A DNA stretch of 6,877 nt from an uncultured Lutibacter sp. (GCA_913061425.1 CAJXUO010000075.1:1-6877); one strand, 5' to 3'; shown: positions 1 to 6,877, counted from the first letter of the stretch. The notes: a model not told the origin generated them from the letters alone. Translations and numbers: made by a program.

Positions 1-2898
1 GAAGGACCGGTTAAAAAATCGATTCCTTATGTTGTAAAACCAAACGATACTATCTTGGGTGTTGCAGATTGGTATGCAAGTACTATTGCTGATGGATATG
101 ATTTTGCAAATGTTTTAGTAAAAACACGTGAAGGTCGTCCTATTTTAATTATGCCTAACAAAGACGCTAACGGAACTACCAATGCAAGAGTTCAGGCAGC
201 TGTTTTGTCTTTGTATGACGAACAACTGAGATTAAAAGAACCTAGAAAAGGAGAAAAAGCCATTTCTTGGAATGCAGCTCATAATGAAATTGGAGCAGCA
301 TTAGCTCAATTAAAAGAAGCAAACCAACCCGTTGTTTTATTAACAGGAACTTTAGCGAGCCCTTCTACAGAGCAAATCATTTCAGAATTTACTACTGCCT
401 ATCCAAATGTGAAACACGTTGCTTATGATGCTATTTCAGAAAGTGGAACAGCAGATGCTTTTGAAGCTATGTTTGGTGAAAGAGCAATTCCAAATTATCA
501 TTTTGAAAAAGCACATACTATTGTTTCTTTTGGTGCAGACTTTATAGGAGACTGGCAAGGTGGGTTTGAAAAAGGATATGCTGCTAGCAGAAATCCAGCT
601 TCAGGGCACATGTCTTACCTGGTTCAGTTTGAGGCAAACATGTCTTTAACAGGAGCAAATGCAGACAAGCGTGTGGTTACAAAACCATCTGATCAAGTAT
701 TTGCTTTACTTAATTTATACAATACAATAACTGGGGCTAGTTTGCCATCTAAAGCAACTCCAGTAGATGCACATATTCAAGAGGTTGCTGCAGCTTTAAA
801 GAAATCTGGTTCTCACGGCGTTGTTGTGTCTGGCTCTTCTGATAAAAATGCACAGCTTATTGCTTTTGCAATTAATGATGCTTTACAAAGTGTTGTATTT
901 GATGCAGCAAATCCATTACATATTAGAAAAGGAAATGACACTGAGCTTGCTCAAGTTGTTGCAGATATGAAAGCTGGAAAAGTAAAAGGGTTACTTACAT
1001 ATAACGTAGATCCAGTTTATAATTTATCTGTAGGTACAGAATTTGCTGAAGCTACAAAAAAGTTAGATTTATCAGTAGCCATGTCTATTCAAAATGACGC
1101 TACTGCAAATGCCACTCAATACGCATTACCAATAACTCATTTCTTAGAGTCTTGGGGAGATGTAATGACAACTGGAGGTAACTACGGATTGGTTCAGCCT
1201 ACAATTCAAAAATTATTCAACACGGCTCAATTTCAAGAAATATTGTTAAAGTGGTCTGGTAATACAGCCTCTTATCACGATTATTTAAAAGGATATTGGT
1301 CTTCAAATATATTGGAAGGAACATCATGGAATCAAGCATTGCATGATGGGTTTTTTACCAAAGAGTTTTCTAAGAAAGTTTCTAAAAATTCTATAAATAT
1401 TTCATCAGTAGCAAGTGCTTTGGTGAGTGCAACAAAAGCATCAGCTTTTGAATTAACTCTATTTTCTTCTACAGCTTTAGGAGATGGTAAACAAGCAAAC
1501 AATCCTTGGTTGCAAGAATTTCCAGATCCAATTACAAGAGCTGCTTGGGATAATTACGTAACTGTTTCTATGGCAGATGCCAGAGAACTAGGGTTTACCA
1601 ATCCAGTAAAAGATAATGGAGCAATTAACGGAAACTATGCAACAGTTTCTGTAAATGGTGTTTCTCTAGAAAATATTCCAGTGATGATTCAGCCAGGGCA
1701 GGCCCCAGGTTCTATAGGATTGGCATTAGGGTATGGTAGAAAAACCAACCTAAAAGAAGAAATGCAAGTAGGAGTTAATGCCTATACCTTGTATGCAAAT
1801 GCTAACAATGTTCAGTACCAAGTATCTATTGAAAAAACATCTGGAGCTGTTCATGAGTTTGCCTGTACGCAAGTTCAAAAAACAATTGCAGGAAGACACG
1901 ATATTTTAAAAGAAACTACCTTAAAAGATTATTTAACAGTACATCCTAAAGACCACAAAAATGGTTGGAATGTACCAGCAATGGTTTCATATGATCATCA
2001 AGAAGTAGAAGCAAAATCTATTGATTTATGGGAAGAGCACAATAGAGAAATTGGGCATCACTTTAACCTTTCTATAGATTTAACCTCTTGTACTGGTTGT
2101 GGATCTTGTGTTGTTGCCTGTCATGCAGAAAACAATGTACCTGTAGTTGGTAAAAAAGAAGTACGTGTTGGTAGAGATATGCACTGGTTGCGTATAGATC
2201 GTTACTACTCTTCAGGTGTTGAAGCGAAGTTTAACGAAGCTTACAACAAAGAACCAAACTCACAATCTATTAGAGAGTTTGCAAAAGATAGTTTAGGTCT
2301 TGGAGACGGAGCCATGTATGCTGCTTTAGAGACTGAAGCAGAAAATCCACAAGTTGCTTTTCAACCAATGATGTGTCAGCACTGTAACCACGCTCCATGT
2401 GAGACGGTTTGTCCAGTTGCTGCAACCACACACGGTCGTCAGGGACAAAATCAAATGACCTATAACAGATGTGTAGGAACTAGATATTGTGCAAATAACT
2501 GTCCGTATAGAGTTCGTCGTTTTAACTGGTTTAGTTATTCAGATAATAAAGAGTTTGACTTTAACATGAATAATAGCTTTGGTAAAATGGTATTAAACCC
2601 AGATGTAGTTGTTCGTTCTAGAGGAGTTATGGAAAAATGTTCTATGTGTATACAAATGACACAAGCAACTATTTTAAAAGCTAAGAAAGAAGGAAGAAAA
2701 GTAGCAACAGGAGAATTCTCTACAGCTTGTTCAAATGCGTGTACAACCGGAGCATTAGCTTTTGGAGATGTAAACAATGAAGAAGAAGAAGTTGTAAAAT
2801 TAGCAGCAGATAAAAGAGCTTATCACGTATTAGATTATCTACAAACCAAACCGAATGTAGTATATCAAGTGAAAGTTAGAAATACAAACGAAGCGTAA
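1..2898 (+). CDS. actB: ActB, Alternative Complex III iron-sulfur subunit (molybdopterin-oxidoreductase-like/ferredoxin fusion), 5' partial
   Basis: This is the large peripheral subunit of ACIII, which carries electrons from the quinol site in ActC towards the haem subunits on the periplasmic side. The frame is open from base 1, giving 965 residues in the window; full-length relatives have roughly 1000 or more, so the N-terminus, where the family has a Tat-type signal, is missing. Codons 1 to about 600 form the molybdopterin-oxidoreductase-like domain, with family motifs HFLESWGD (codons 380-387) and QPGQAPGS (564-571). This part has no cysteine before codon 622, in line with the known loss of the Mo cofactor and its proximal cluster. 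Codons about 690-930 form a DmsB/NrfC-type ferredoxin domain with 15 cluster cysteines: 697/700/703/707, 792/795/800/804, 824/830/834 and 880/883/910/914. Three four-cysteine sets and one three-cysteine set fit three [4Fe-4S] clusters and one [3Fe-4S] cluster. A TTG at 55 could be mistaken for the start, but the codons before it continue the conserved domain. actC follows after 21 bases. Confidence 0.96.
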   Translation, partial: EGPVKKSIPYVVKPNDTILGVADWYASTIADGYDFANVLVKTREGRPILIMPNKDANGTTNARVQAAVLSLYDEQLRLKEPRKGEKAISWNAAHNEIGAALAQLKEANQPVVLLTGTLASPSTEQIISEFTTAYPNVKHVAYDAISESGTADAFEAMFGERAIPNYHFEKAHTIVSFGADFIGDWQGGFEKGYAASRNPASGHMSYLVQFEANMSLTGANADKRVVTKPSDQVFALLNLYNTITGASLPSKATPVDAHIQEVAAALKKSGSHGVVVSGSSDKNAQLIAFAINDALQSVVFDAANPLHIRKGNDTELAQVVADMKAGKVKGLLTYNVDPVYNLSVGTEFAEATKKLDLSVAMSIQNDATANATQYALPITHFLESWGDVMTTGGNYGLVQPTIQKLFNTAQFQEILLKWSGNTASYHDYLKGYWSSNILEGTSWNQALHDGFFTKEFSKKVSKNSINISSVASALVSATKASAFELTLFSSTALGDGKQANNPWLQEFPDPITRAAWDNYVTVSMADARELGFTNPVKDNGAINGNYATVSVNGVSLENIPVMIQPGQAPGSIGLALGYGRKTNLKEEMQVGVNAYTLYANANNVQYQVSIEKTSGAVHEFACTQVQKTIAGRHDILKETTLKDYLTVHPKDHKNGWNVPAMVSYDHQEVEAKSIDLWEEHNREIGHHFNLSIDLTSCTGCGSCVVACHAENNVPVVGKKEVRVGRDMHWLRIDRYYSSGVEAKFNEAYNKEPNSQSIREFAKDSLGLGDGAMYAALETEAENPQVAFQPMMCQHCNHAPCETVCPVAATTHGRQGQNQMTYNRCVGTRYCANNCPYRVRRFNWFSYSDNKEFDFNMNNSFGKMVLNPDVVVRSRGVMEKCSMCIQMTQATILKAKKEGRKVATGEFSTACSNACTTGALAFGDVNNEEEEVVKLAADKRAYHVLDYLQTKPNVVYQVKVRNTNEA
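2089..2742 (+). other. Iron-sulfur cluster motif region of ActB (three [4Fe-4S], one [3Fe-4S])
   Basis: Four cysteine groups are seen: CX2CX2CX3C (codons 697-707), CX2CX4CX3C (792-804), CX5CX3C (824-834) and a split CX2C...CX3C (880-914). In the third group Thr827 stands where a ferredoxin of this type has its second cysteine (CVGTRYCANNC). This leaves three ligands and predicts the [3Fe-4S] cluster, which in ACIII structures lies nearest the quinol site of ActC. Cluster types are inferred from ligand counts and family knowledge. Confidence 0.88.
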
Positions 2899-2919
2899 TT
2901 AAAATTTAAGATATAGCAT

Positions 2920-4314
2920 ATGTCTCATTACGAAGCACCCATAAGAGAACCCTTAATATTAGGTCACAAAAGTTACCATGATATTACCGAAGACATTGCT
3001 AGACCTATTGAAGGAAAAGCAAATAAGAACTGGTATATCGCATTTTATATTTCTTTAGCTGCCATGCTATGGGGGTTTGGATGTATATTTTATACTGTTG
3101 GAACTGGTATTGGAGTTTGGGGATTAAGCAAGAACATTGGATGGGCTTGGGATATTACCAATTTTGTATGGTGGGTAGGTATCGGTCATGCTGGTACATT
3201 AATCTCAGCAGTATTGTTATTATTCCGTCAAAAATGGAGAATGGCAATTAACCGTTCTGCAGAAGCAATGACAATATTTGCCGTTTTTCAGGCAGGCTTG
3301 TTCCCAATTATTCACATGGGACGTCCTTGGAATGCTTATTGGGTATTGCCCCTTCCAAATCAATTTGGATCATTATGGGTAAACTTTAATTCGCCATTAT
3401 TATGGGATGTATTTGCCATTTCAACATATCTATCTGTATCATTGGTTTTCTGGTGGACAGGTTTGTTACCAGATTTTGCAATGATTCGTGATAGAGCTGT
3501 AAAACCTTTTCAAAAGAAAATATATTCTTTATTATCTTTTGGATGGTCTGGTAGAGCAAAAGATTGGCAACGATTTGAAGAAGTATCATTGGTATTAGCC
3601 GGTTTGGCAACACCATTAGTACTTTCTGTACATACCATTGTATCAATGGATTTTGCAACATCAATTAACCCAGGTTGGCACTCAACAATTTTCCCTCCTT
3701 ATTTTGTAGCAGGAGCAATATTCTCAGGATTTGCCATGGTACAAACCTTACTAGGGATTATGCGTAAAGTAACCAATCTAGAAGCATACATTACGCGTTT
3801 ACACGTAGAGTATATGAACATCGTTATTATATTAACAGGTGGTATTGTAGCCGTAGCTTATGCAACAGAATTCTTTATTGCTTGGTATACTGGCTCTCAA
3901 TACGAAGATTATACCTACTTGTCTATTGGTTCTGCAACAGGGCCTTATGCATGGGCATTCTGGTCTTTAATCATTTTCAATATCATCACACCACAATTAT
4001 TATGGTTCAAAAAAATAAGAAGAAGTTTTATTTGGTCTTTCTTAATTTCTATTGCTATTAATATTGGTATGTGGTTTGAACGTTTTGATATTATTGCCAT
4101 TGTTTTAAGTAAAGGACATTTACCATCTACATGGTGGCGCTTCGAGCCCACATTTGTTGATGTAGGAATATTTATAGGAACCATTGGATTCTTCTTTGTT
4201 TTATTTTTGTTGTATGCAAGAACATTCCCTGTTATTGCACAAGCAGAAGTAAAAACAATTTTGAAATCTTCAGGTGAGAGTTATAAAAAATTAAGAGACG
4301 ACAATCATGAGTAG
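2920..4314 (+). CDS. actC: ActC, NrfD/PsrC-like quinol-oxidising membrane subunit of Alternative Complex III
   Basis: ActC is the integral membrane subunit that binds and oxidises menaquinol and hands electrons to the [3Fe-4S] cluster of ActB. The 464 residues hold about ten hydrophobic helices, near 39-60, 82-102, 118-134, 161-180, 227-248, 260-280, 300-321, 343-361, 370-397 and 412-434, as expected for two four-helix NrfD bundles plus two extra helices. Conserved family segments are GIGHAGTLISA (87-97, in the second helix) and HMGRPWNAYW (132-141); polar and charged residues here are candidates for the quinol site. The hydrophilic N-terminal stretch of about 38 residues (starting MSHYEAPIREPL) is typical of ActC and supports the ATG at 2920. 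The gene starts 21 bases after actB and its last 8 bases overlap actD. The alternative reading, a polysulfide or formate-type NrfD subunit, is made unlikely by the neighbouring DUF3341, cytochrome c and second NrfD genes. Confidence 0.96.
   Translation: MSHYEAPIREPLILGHKSYHDITEDIARPIEGKANKNWYIAFYISLAAMLWGFGCIFYTVGTGIGVWGLSKNIGWAWDITNFVWWVGIGHAGTLISAVLLLFRQKWRMAINRSAEAMTIFAVFQAGLFPIIHMGRPWNAYWVLPLPNQFGSLWVNFNSPLLWDVFAISTYLSVSLVFWWTGLLPDFAMIRDRAVKPFQKKIYSLLSFGWSGRAKDWQRFEEVSLVLAGLATPLVLSVHTIVSMDFATSINPGWHSTIFPPYFVAGAIFSGFAMVQTLLGIMRKVTNLEAYITRLHVEYMNIVIILTGGIVAVAYATEFFIAWYTGSQYEDYTYLSIGSATGPYAWAFWSLIIFNIITPQLLWFKKIRRSFIWSFLISIAINIGMWFERFDIIAIVLSKGHLPSTWWRFEPTFVDVGIFIGTIGFFFVLFLLYARTFPVIAQAEVKTILKSSGESYKKLRDDNHE
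4307..4314 (+). other. actC/actD 8-base overlap, probable translational coupling
   Basis: The ATG of actD (4307-4309) lies before the TAG stop of actC (4312-4314), in a different frame. No clear Shine-Dalgarno sequence precedes it, as is usual in Bacteroidetes, so re-initiation by ribosomes finishing actC is a reasonable inference. Confidence 0.8.
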
Positions 4315-4834
4315 TAGTAAAGTAATTCACGCATTTTACAATGATGATGAAGTTGTACTAGATGCTGTTAAGAAAGTGAAAGCGGCAAATCATCATATCG
4401 AAGAAGTATTTTGTCCATTTCCTGTTCACGGATTAGACAAAGCCATGGGATTAGCTCCTACAAGATTAGCCATTACAGCTTTTATTTATGGGGTTATTGG
4501 ATTGGGTATGGCAATTTGGTTAACCTATTATACAATGATTGCAGATTGGCCACAAGACATTGGTGGAAAGCCAAGTTTTAGTTGGGCAGAAAATATGCCA
4601 GCATTTGTTCCAATTATGTTTGAATTAACGGTCTTTTTTGCTGCGCATTTAATGGTGATTACATTTTACATGAGAAGTAGAATATGGCCATTTAAAAAAG
4701 CAGAGAATCCAGATCCAAGAACAACAGATGATCATTTTTTAATGGAAATTGAACTTCTTGATAATGAAGAAGAATTAACAGCATTATTAAACGAAACTGG
4801 AGCTGTAGAAATTAACGTAGTAGATAAGCACTAA
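4307..4834 (+). CDS. actD: ActD, DUF3341 membrane subunit of Alternative Complex III
   Basis: ActD is a small ACIII subunit anchored by two transmembrane helices, without cofactors. The 175 residues divide into an N-terminal soluble part (1-50) with the family motif PFPVHGLDKAMGL (37-49), a helix at about 52-75, a short loop rich in Trp and Pro (80-100, with KPSFSWAENMP), a second helix at about 99-122 containing FELTVFFAAH (105-114), and an acidic C-terminal tail (132-175). In solved ACIII structures the soluble part sits on the cytoplasmic side against ActC and ActF; a role in proton access has been proposed but not proven. The start at 4307 puts the usual short hydrophilic segment before the motif and overlaps actC. 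actE begins 3 bases after the stop, so the genes are almost certainly co-transcribed. Confidence 0.94.
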   Translation: MSSSKVIHAFYNDDEVVLDAVKKVKAANHHIEEVFCPFPVHGLDKAMGLAPTRLAITAFIYGVIGLGMAIWLTYYTMIADWPQDIGGKPSFSWAENMPAFVPIMFELTVFFAAHLMVITFYMRSRIWPFKKAENPDPRTTDDHFLMEIELLDNEEELTALLNETGAVEINVVDKH

Positions 4835-4837
4835 TTC

Positions 4838-4897
4838 ATGAGAAAGTATATCAAATTTAATATCGCACTTCTTGTCTTAGCAACAATCGTTTCTTGT
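4838..4897 (+). other. Lipoprotein (signal peptidase II) signal of ActE
   Basis: Residues 1-20 show a positively charged start (R2, K3, K6), a hydrophobic stretch and a lipobox ending ATIVSC, with Cys20 the predicted lipidated residue of the mature protein. A lipid-anchored ActE is typical of ACIII. Confidence 0.88.
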
Positions 4898-5386
4898 TCA
4901 GATAAAAGAGAAAGACAATATCAATACATGCCAGACATGTATGTGGCTGTTCCTTATGAAGCAGATGCAGAAAAAGGAAACACAGGTTTTTCTTCTAATT
5001 TGAAGCCAGTTAATGGATCCATTGCAAGAGGAAATGTTCCTTACGAGTATTCAAATTCTAATGCCGCTTATGAAAAAGCAAAAGCAAATTTAACATCTCC
5101 ATTAGTACAAGATGAAACTTCTTTAGAAAAAGGGAAAAAGATGTACACGATTTATTGTGTTTCTTGTCATGGGAAAAAAGGAGATGGAAATGGTTATTTG
5201 TCTCAAGCTGAAAAGTTTATTGGGATACCAAGTTATAAAGACAGAGATATCACAGAAGGAAGTATTTATCATGTAATTATGCACGGTAAAAACTTAATGG
5301 GTTCTCATGCATCACAAATTACGCATGATGAACGTTGGCAGATAATACAGTATGTTGGAAAGCTACGTAACGATTTATTGAAATAA
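4838..5386 (+). CDS. actE: ActE, mono-haem cytochrome c lipoprotein of Alternative Complex III
   Basis: ActE is a membrane-anchored cytochrome c that takes part in the last electron-transfer steps of ACIII on the periplasmic side. The 182-residue product begins with a lipoprotein signal: basic MRKYIK, a hydrophobic core and a lipobox ending at Cys20 (TIVSC). A linker of about 70 residues follows, holding conserved-looking YMPDMYVAVPYE (30-41) and SIARGNVPYEY (61-71), which in the family packs against the complex. The cytochrome domain starts near residue 93, has one haem-binding CVSCH (107-111) with HGKKGDGNG after it, and Met154 in HGKNLMGSH is the likely sixth haem-iron ligand. The C-terminal helix (DERWQIIQYVGKLR, 164-177) is typical of class I cytochromes c. 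Residues after the lipid-anchor Cys are SDKRER, basic rather than the acidic run that marks surface export in Flavobacteria, which fits retention facing the periplasm. It sits 3 bases after actD and 24 before actF. Confidence 0.95.
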   Translation: MRKYIKFNIALLVLATIVSCSDKRERQYQYMPDMYVAVPYEADAEKGNTGFSSNLKPVNGSIARGNVPYEYSNSNAAYEKAKANLTSPLVQDETSLEKGKKMYTIYCVSCHGKKGDGNGYLSQAEKFIGIPSYKDRDITEGSIYHVIMHGKNLMGSHASQITHDERWQIIQYVGKLRNDLLK

Positions 5387-5410
5387 ATACAAAAGAAGAA
5401 TACGAAAGAT
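5387..5410 (+). promoter_or_regulatory. A-rich leader before actF
   Basis: The 24 bases between actE and actF are strongly A-rich and contain GAAGAA at 5395-5400, eleven bases before the ATG. Bacteroidetes usually initiate without a strong Shine-Dalgarno pairing and favour A-rich leaders, so this is taken as the translation start region of actF. No promoter or terminator is seen in it. Confidence 0.4.
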
Positions 5411-6877
5411 ATGTATCAATTCTCAGGTAAATTAAAAATGTTCTCAATAGCTCTAATTATTTTAGGGGTATTGGGTATAGGTATTGGTTTTTACAATGCT
5501 CCGTCCACAGTAGAAGAAGCTATGGAAATGGTGTCAAGCGATGATCAAGGAGATGGTCATGGTGGTGAAACCTCGCATGAATCAACCTCAAAAGAAGAAC
5601 ATTCTGCAGGAGCTCATGCAACTGAAGAGTCACATAAAGCTTCACAAGTACATGAAACAGCAGACGCTCATGCTTCAGAGCATAATGAAGTATCTATAGA
5701 TACTCACGCAACAGATGCACATGCAGATGAAGCTGCTCACGGAGAAGATCATGATACTGCACATGCAGAACATGTTTTTCATCAATTACAAAACAGACCT
5801 TGGTCTGCCGTGTATGTAGCATTGCTTTTCTTTTTAGGAATATCATTATTAGTATTAGTATTTTATGCAATTCAAAGAGTTGCTCAAGCAGGATGGTCTA
5901 TTGTACTTTTTAGAGTTATGGAAGCTATCACGGCTAATCTAGTTCCTACTTCTATTATTATGCTTGTATTTATAGTTTTAACAGCGATGCATTCTAACCA
6001 TCTGTTTACTTGGATGGGAGAAGGTGTTTTTGACAAAACGAGCGAGAATTTTGATCCTATTGTCTACGGTAAAAGAGGCTGGTTAAATGTGCCATGGTGG
6101 GTTATTAGAAGTGTATTTTATCTATTAGTTTGGAATGCATATAGAATGCTTATCAGAAGAAATTCAATAAAAGAAGATACCATTAATGATGGCTATAAAC
6201 TCTACAAGAAAAACTATAACATGTCTGTGGCATTCTTGTTTTTATTTATGATCACAGAATCTATGGCCGTATGGGATTGGATTATGGGATTAGATCCTCA
6301 TTGGTTTTCTACATTGTTTGGATGGTATGTATTAGCTACTTTATTAGTTAGTGCTATTACTGTAATTGCTTTTGTAACCATCTATCTTCGTTCTAAAGGA
6401 TATTTACCAAAGGTAAATGATAGTCATATTCATGATTTAGCAAAATTTATGTTTGGTTTTTCAGTATTCTGGACCTACCTATGGTTTGCTCAGTTTATGC
6501 TAATATGGTATGCAGATATTCCAGAAGAAACAACTTATTTTGTATTGAGATTTACAGAGTATAAAACATTGTTTTTATCAATGTTAGTCATGAACTTTGT
6601 ATTTCCAATACTATTATTAATCAATAGCGATTTTAAAAGCAGACCTTGGTTTGTTGTGATAGGAGGTATTGTCATCTTAGCAGGGCATTATATAGATTTA
6701 TTTATTATGATTATGCCAGGAACTGTTGGAGGAAGTTGGAGTTTTGGAATTCCAGAAATTGGAGCAACATTTTTCTTCCTAGGTATATTTATTTATACAG
6801 TATTTAGTGCATTTGCAAAAGCAGATCCTATACCGAAAGGAAATCCTTTCTTACATGAAAGTGAGCATTTTCATTAT
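5411..6877 (+). CDS. actF: ActF, second NrfD-like membrane subunit of Alternative Complex III, with a His-rich insertion; 3' end open
   Basis: ActF is the ActC-related integral membrane subunit of ACIII (often named quinol:cytochrome c oxidoreductase in Bacteroidetes genomes). It has no cofactor or confirmed quinol site and is thought to have a structural or proton-path role. The frame is open from the ATG at 5411 to the last base, 489 codons without a stop. About ten membrane helices are seen, near 11-28, 132-153, 175-193, 230-248, 271-290, 302-325, 343-366, 386-405, 413-434 and 448-468. The segment DWIMGLDPHWFSTLFGWY (289-306) is a strong family signature. The tail (KGNPFLHESEHFHY, 476-489) looks like the usual ActF C-terminus, so the stop is probably only a few codons beyond the window. 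The start is supported by MYQFSGKLK directly before helix 1. Between helices 1 and 2 lies an unusual His- and acid-rich loop, described separately. There is no Met between residues 40 and 170, so the loop and the membrane part are one protein. Confidence 0.95.
   Translation, partial: MYQFSGKLKMFSIALIILGVLGIGIGFYNAPSTVEEAMEMVSSDDQGDGHGGETSHESTSKEEHSAGAHATEESHKASQVHETADAHASEHNEVSIDTHATDAHADEAAHGEDHDTAHAEHVFHQLQNRPWSAVYVALLFFLGISLLVLVFYAIQRVAQAGWSIVLFRVMEAITANLVPTSIIMLVFIVLTAMHSNHLFTWMGEGVFDKTSENFDPIVYGKRGWLNVPWWVIRSVFYLLVWNAYRMLIRRNSIKEDTINDGYKLYKKNYNMSVAFLFLFMITESMAVWDWIMGLDPHWFSTLFGWYVLATLLVSAITVIAFVTIYLRSKGYLPKVNDSHIHDLAKFMFGFSVFWTYLWFAQFMLIWYADIPEETTYFVLRFTEYKTLFLSMLVMNFVFPILLLINSDFKSRPWFVVIGGIVILAGHYIDLFIMIMPGTVGGSWSFGIPEIGATFFFLGIFIYTVFSAFAKADPIPKGNPFLHESEHFHY
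5528..5782 (+). other. His- and acid-rich low-complexity loop in ActF
   Basis: Codons 40-124 of actF encode a hydrophilic loop between helix 1 (11-28) and helix 2 (132-153). It has 15 histidines at positions 50, 56, 64, 69, 75, 81, 87, 91, 99, 104, 110, 114, 118, 121 and 124, about one every five residues, and about 20 Asp or Glu. The repeated unit is loose, of the kind HA(T/D/S)(D/E), with an 11-base direct repeat (GCACATGCAGA at 5717 and 5759). Both CAT and CAC codons occur and the frame is intact, so it is not a simple replication slip. The short N-tail with two lysines and R155 after helix 2 predict, by the positive-inside rule, that the loop faces the periplasm. Metal binding is possible but not shown. 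Confidence 0.85.

Noticed and set aside
2535..2777. 80-codon open frame on the - strand inside actB
   Set aside because: It lies opposite the cysteine-rich ferredoxin part of actB, resembles no known domain, and is explained as an antisense shadow of conserved coding sequence.
3069..3251. 60-codon open frame on the + strand inside actC
   Set aside because: It is out of frame within a well-supported membrane gene. Its Trp-rich product reflects frame-shifted reading of hydrophobic codons.
3386..3664. 92-codon open frame on the - strand inside actC
   Set aside because: It is wholly opposite a conserved gene, with no recognisable domain or spacing that suggests a gene.
3945..4184. 79-codon open frame on the - strand inside actC
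   Set aside because: It is an antisense shadow of the helices near the C-terminus of actC, with no independent support.
1..4314. Polysulfide, DMSO or formate dehydrogenase-type operon (molybdopterin protein + ferredoxin + NrfD)
   Set aside because: The molybdopterin and ferredoxin parts are fused, the first part has no cofactor cysteines, and DUF3341, a mono-haem lipoprotein and a second NrfD-like gene follow. This combination is specific to Alternative Complex III.
5717..5769. Tandem repeat or CRISPR-like array in the His-rich segment
   Set aside because: Only one short 11-base direct repeat is exact. The rest is loose similarity caused by recurring Ala-His-Ala codons, with no regular unit or spacers.
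5411..5797. Separate small His-rich membrane protein upstream of a shorter ActF
   Set aside because: The frame is continuous with no stop, and there is no Met codon between residues 40 and 170 to start a separate ActF before helix 2. Helix 1 matches the expected first helix of ActF.

Overview
The window holds most of one operon for Alternative Complex III (ACIII, the Act complex), the quinol:cytochrome c/HiPIP-type oxidoreductase that replaces cytochrome bc1 in many Bacteroidetes and some other phyla. The content and order are actB-actC-actD-actE-actF, all on the + strand and tightly packed. The low-GC sequence, the A-rich leaders without clear Shine-Dalgarno sites, the fused ActB and the mono-haem lipoprotein ActE all suggest a member of the Bacteroidetes. 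Marine Flavobacteriaceae are the most likely source. The genus cannot be fixed from this sequence.

Layout: 1-2898 is actB, cut at its 5' end by the window (iron-sulfur subunit with a degenerate molybdopterin-type domain). 2920-4314 is actC (NrfD-like quinol-site membrane subunit). 4307-4834 is actD (DUF3341 two-helix subunit), overlapping actC by 8 bases. 4838-5386 is actE (mono-haem cytochrome c lipoprotein), 3 bases after actD. 5411-6877 is actF (second NrfD-like membrane subunit), open to the last base of the window. No gap exceeds 24 bases. There is no visible internal promoter, terminator, RNA gene, mobile element or CRISPR array. The expected multihaem subunit gene actA would lie just upstream. 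In related genomes haem-copper oxidase genes often follow actF; neither can be seen here.

How the parts work together (family knowledge): ActC oxidises menaquinol near the periplasmic face. Electrons pass through the [3Fe-4S] and [4Fe-4S] clusters of ActB to the haems of ActA and then to the ActE cytochrome c, and on to a terminal oxidase. ActF is the structural pseudo-duplicate of ActC and ActD is a small membrane and cytoplasmic subunit; both have been discussed in connection with proton translocation.

The system itself is already described. The least ordinary feature is a loop of about 100 residues between the first two membrane helices of ActF, with 15 histidines and two dozen acidic residues, predicted to face the periplasm.
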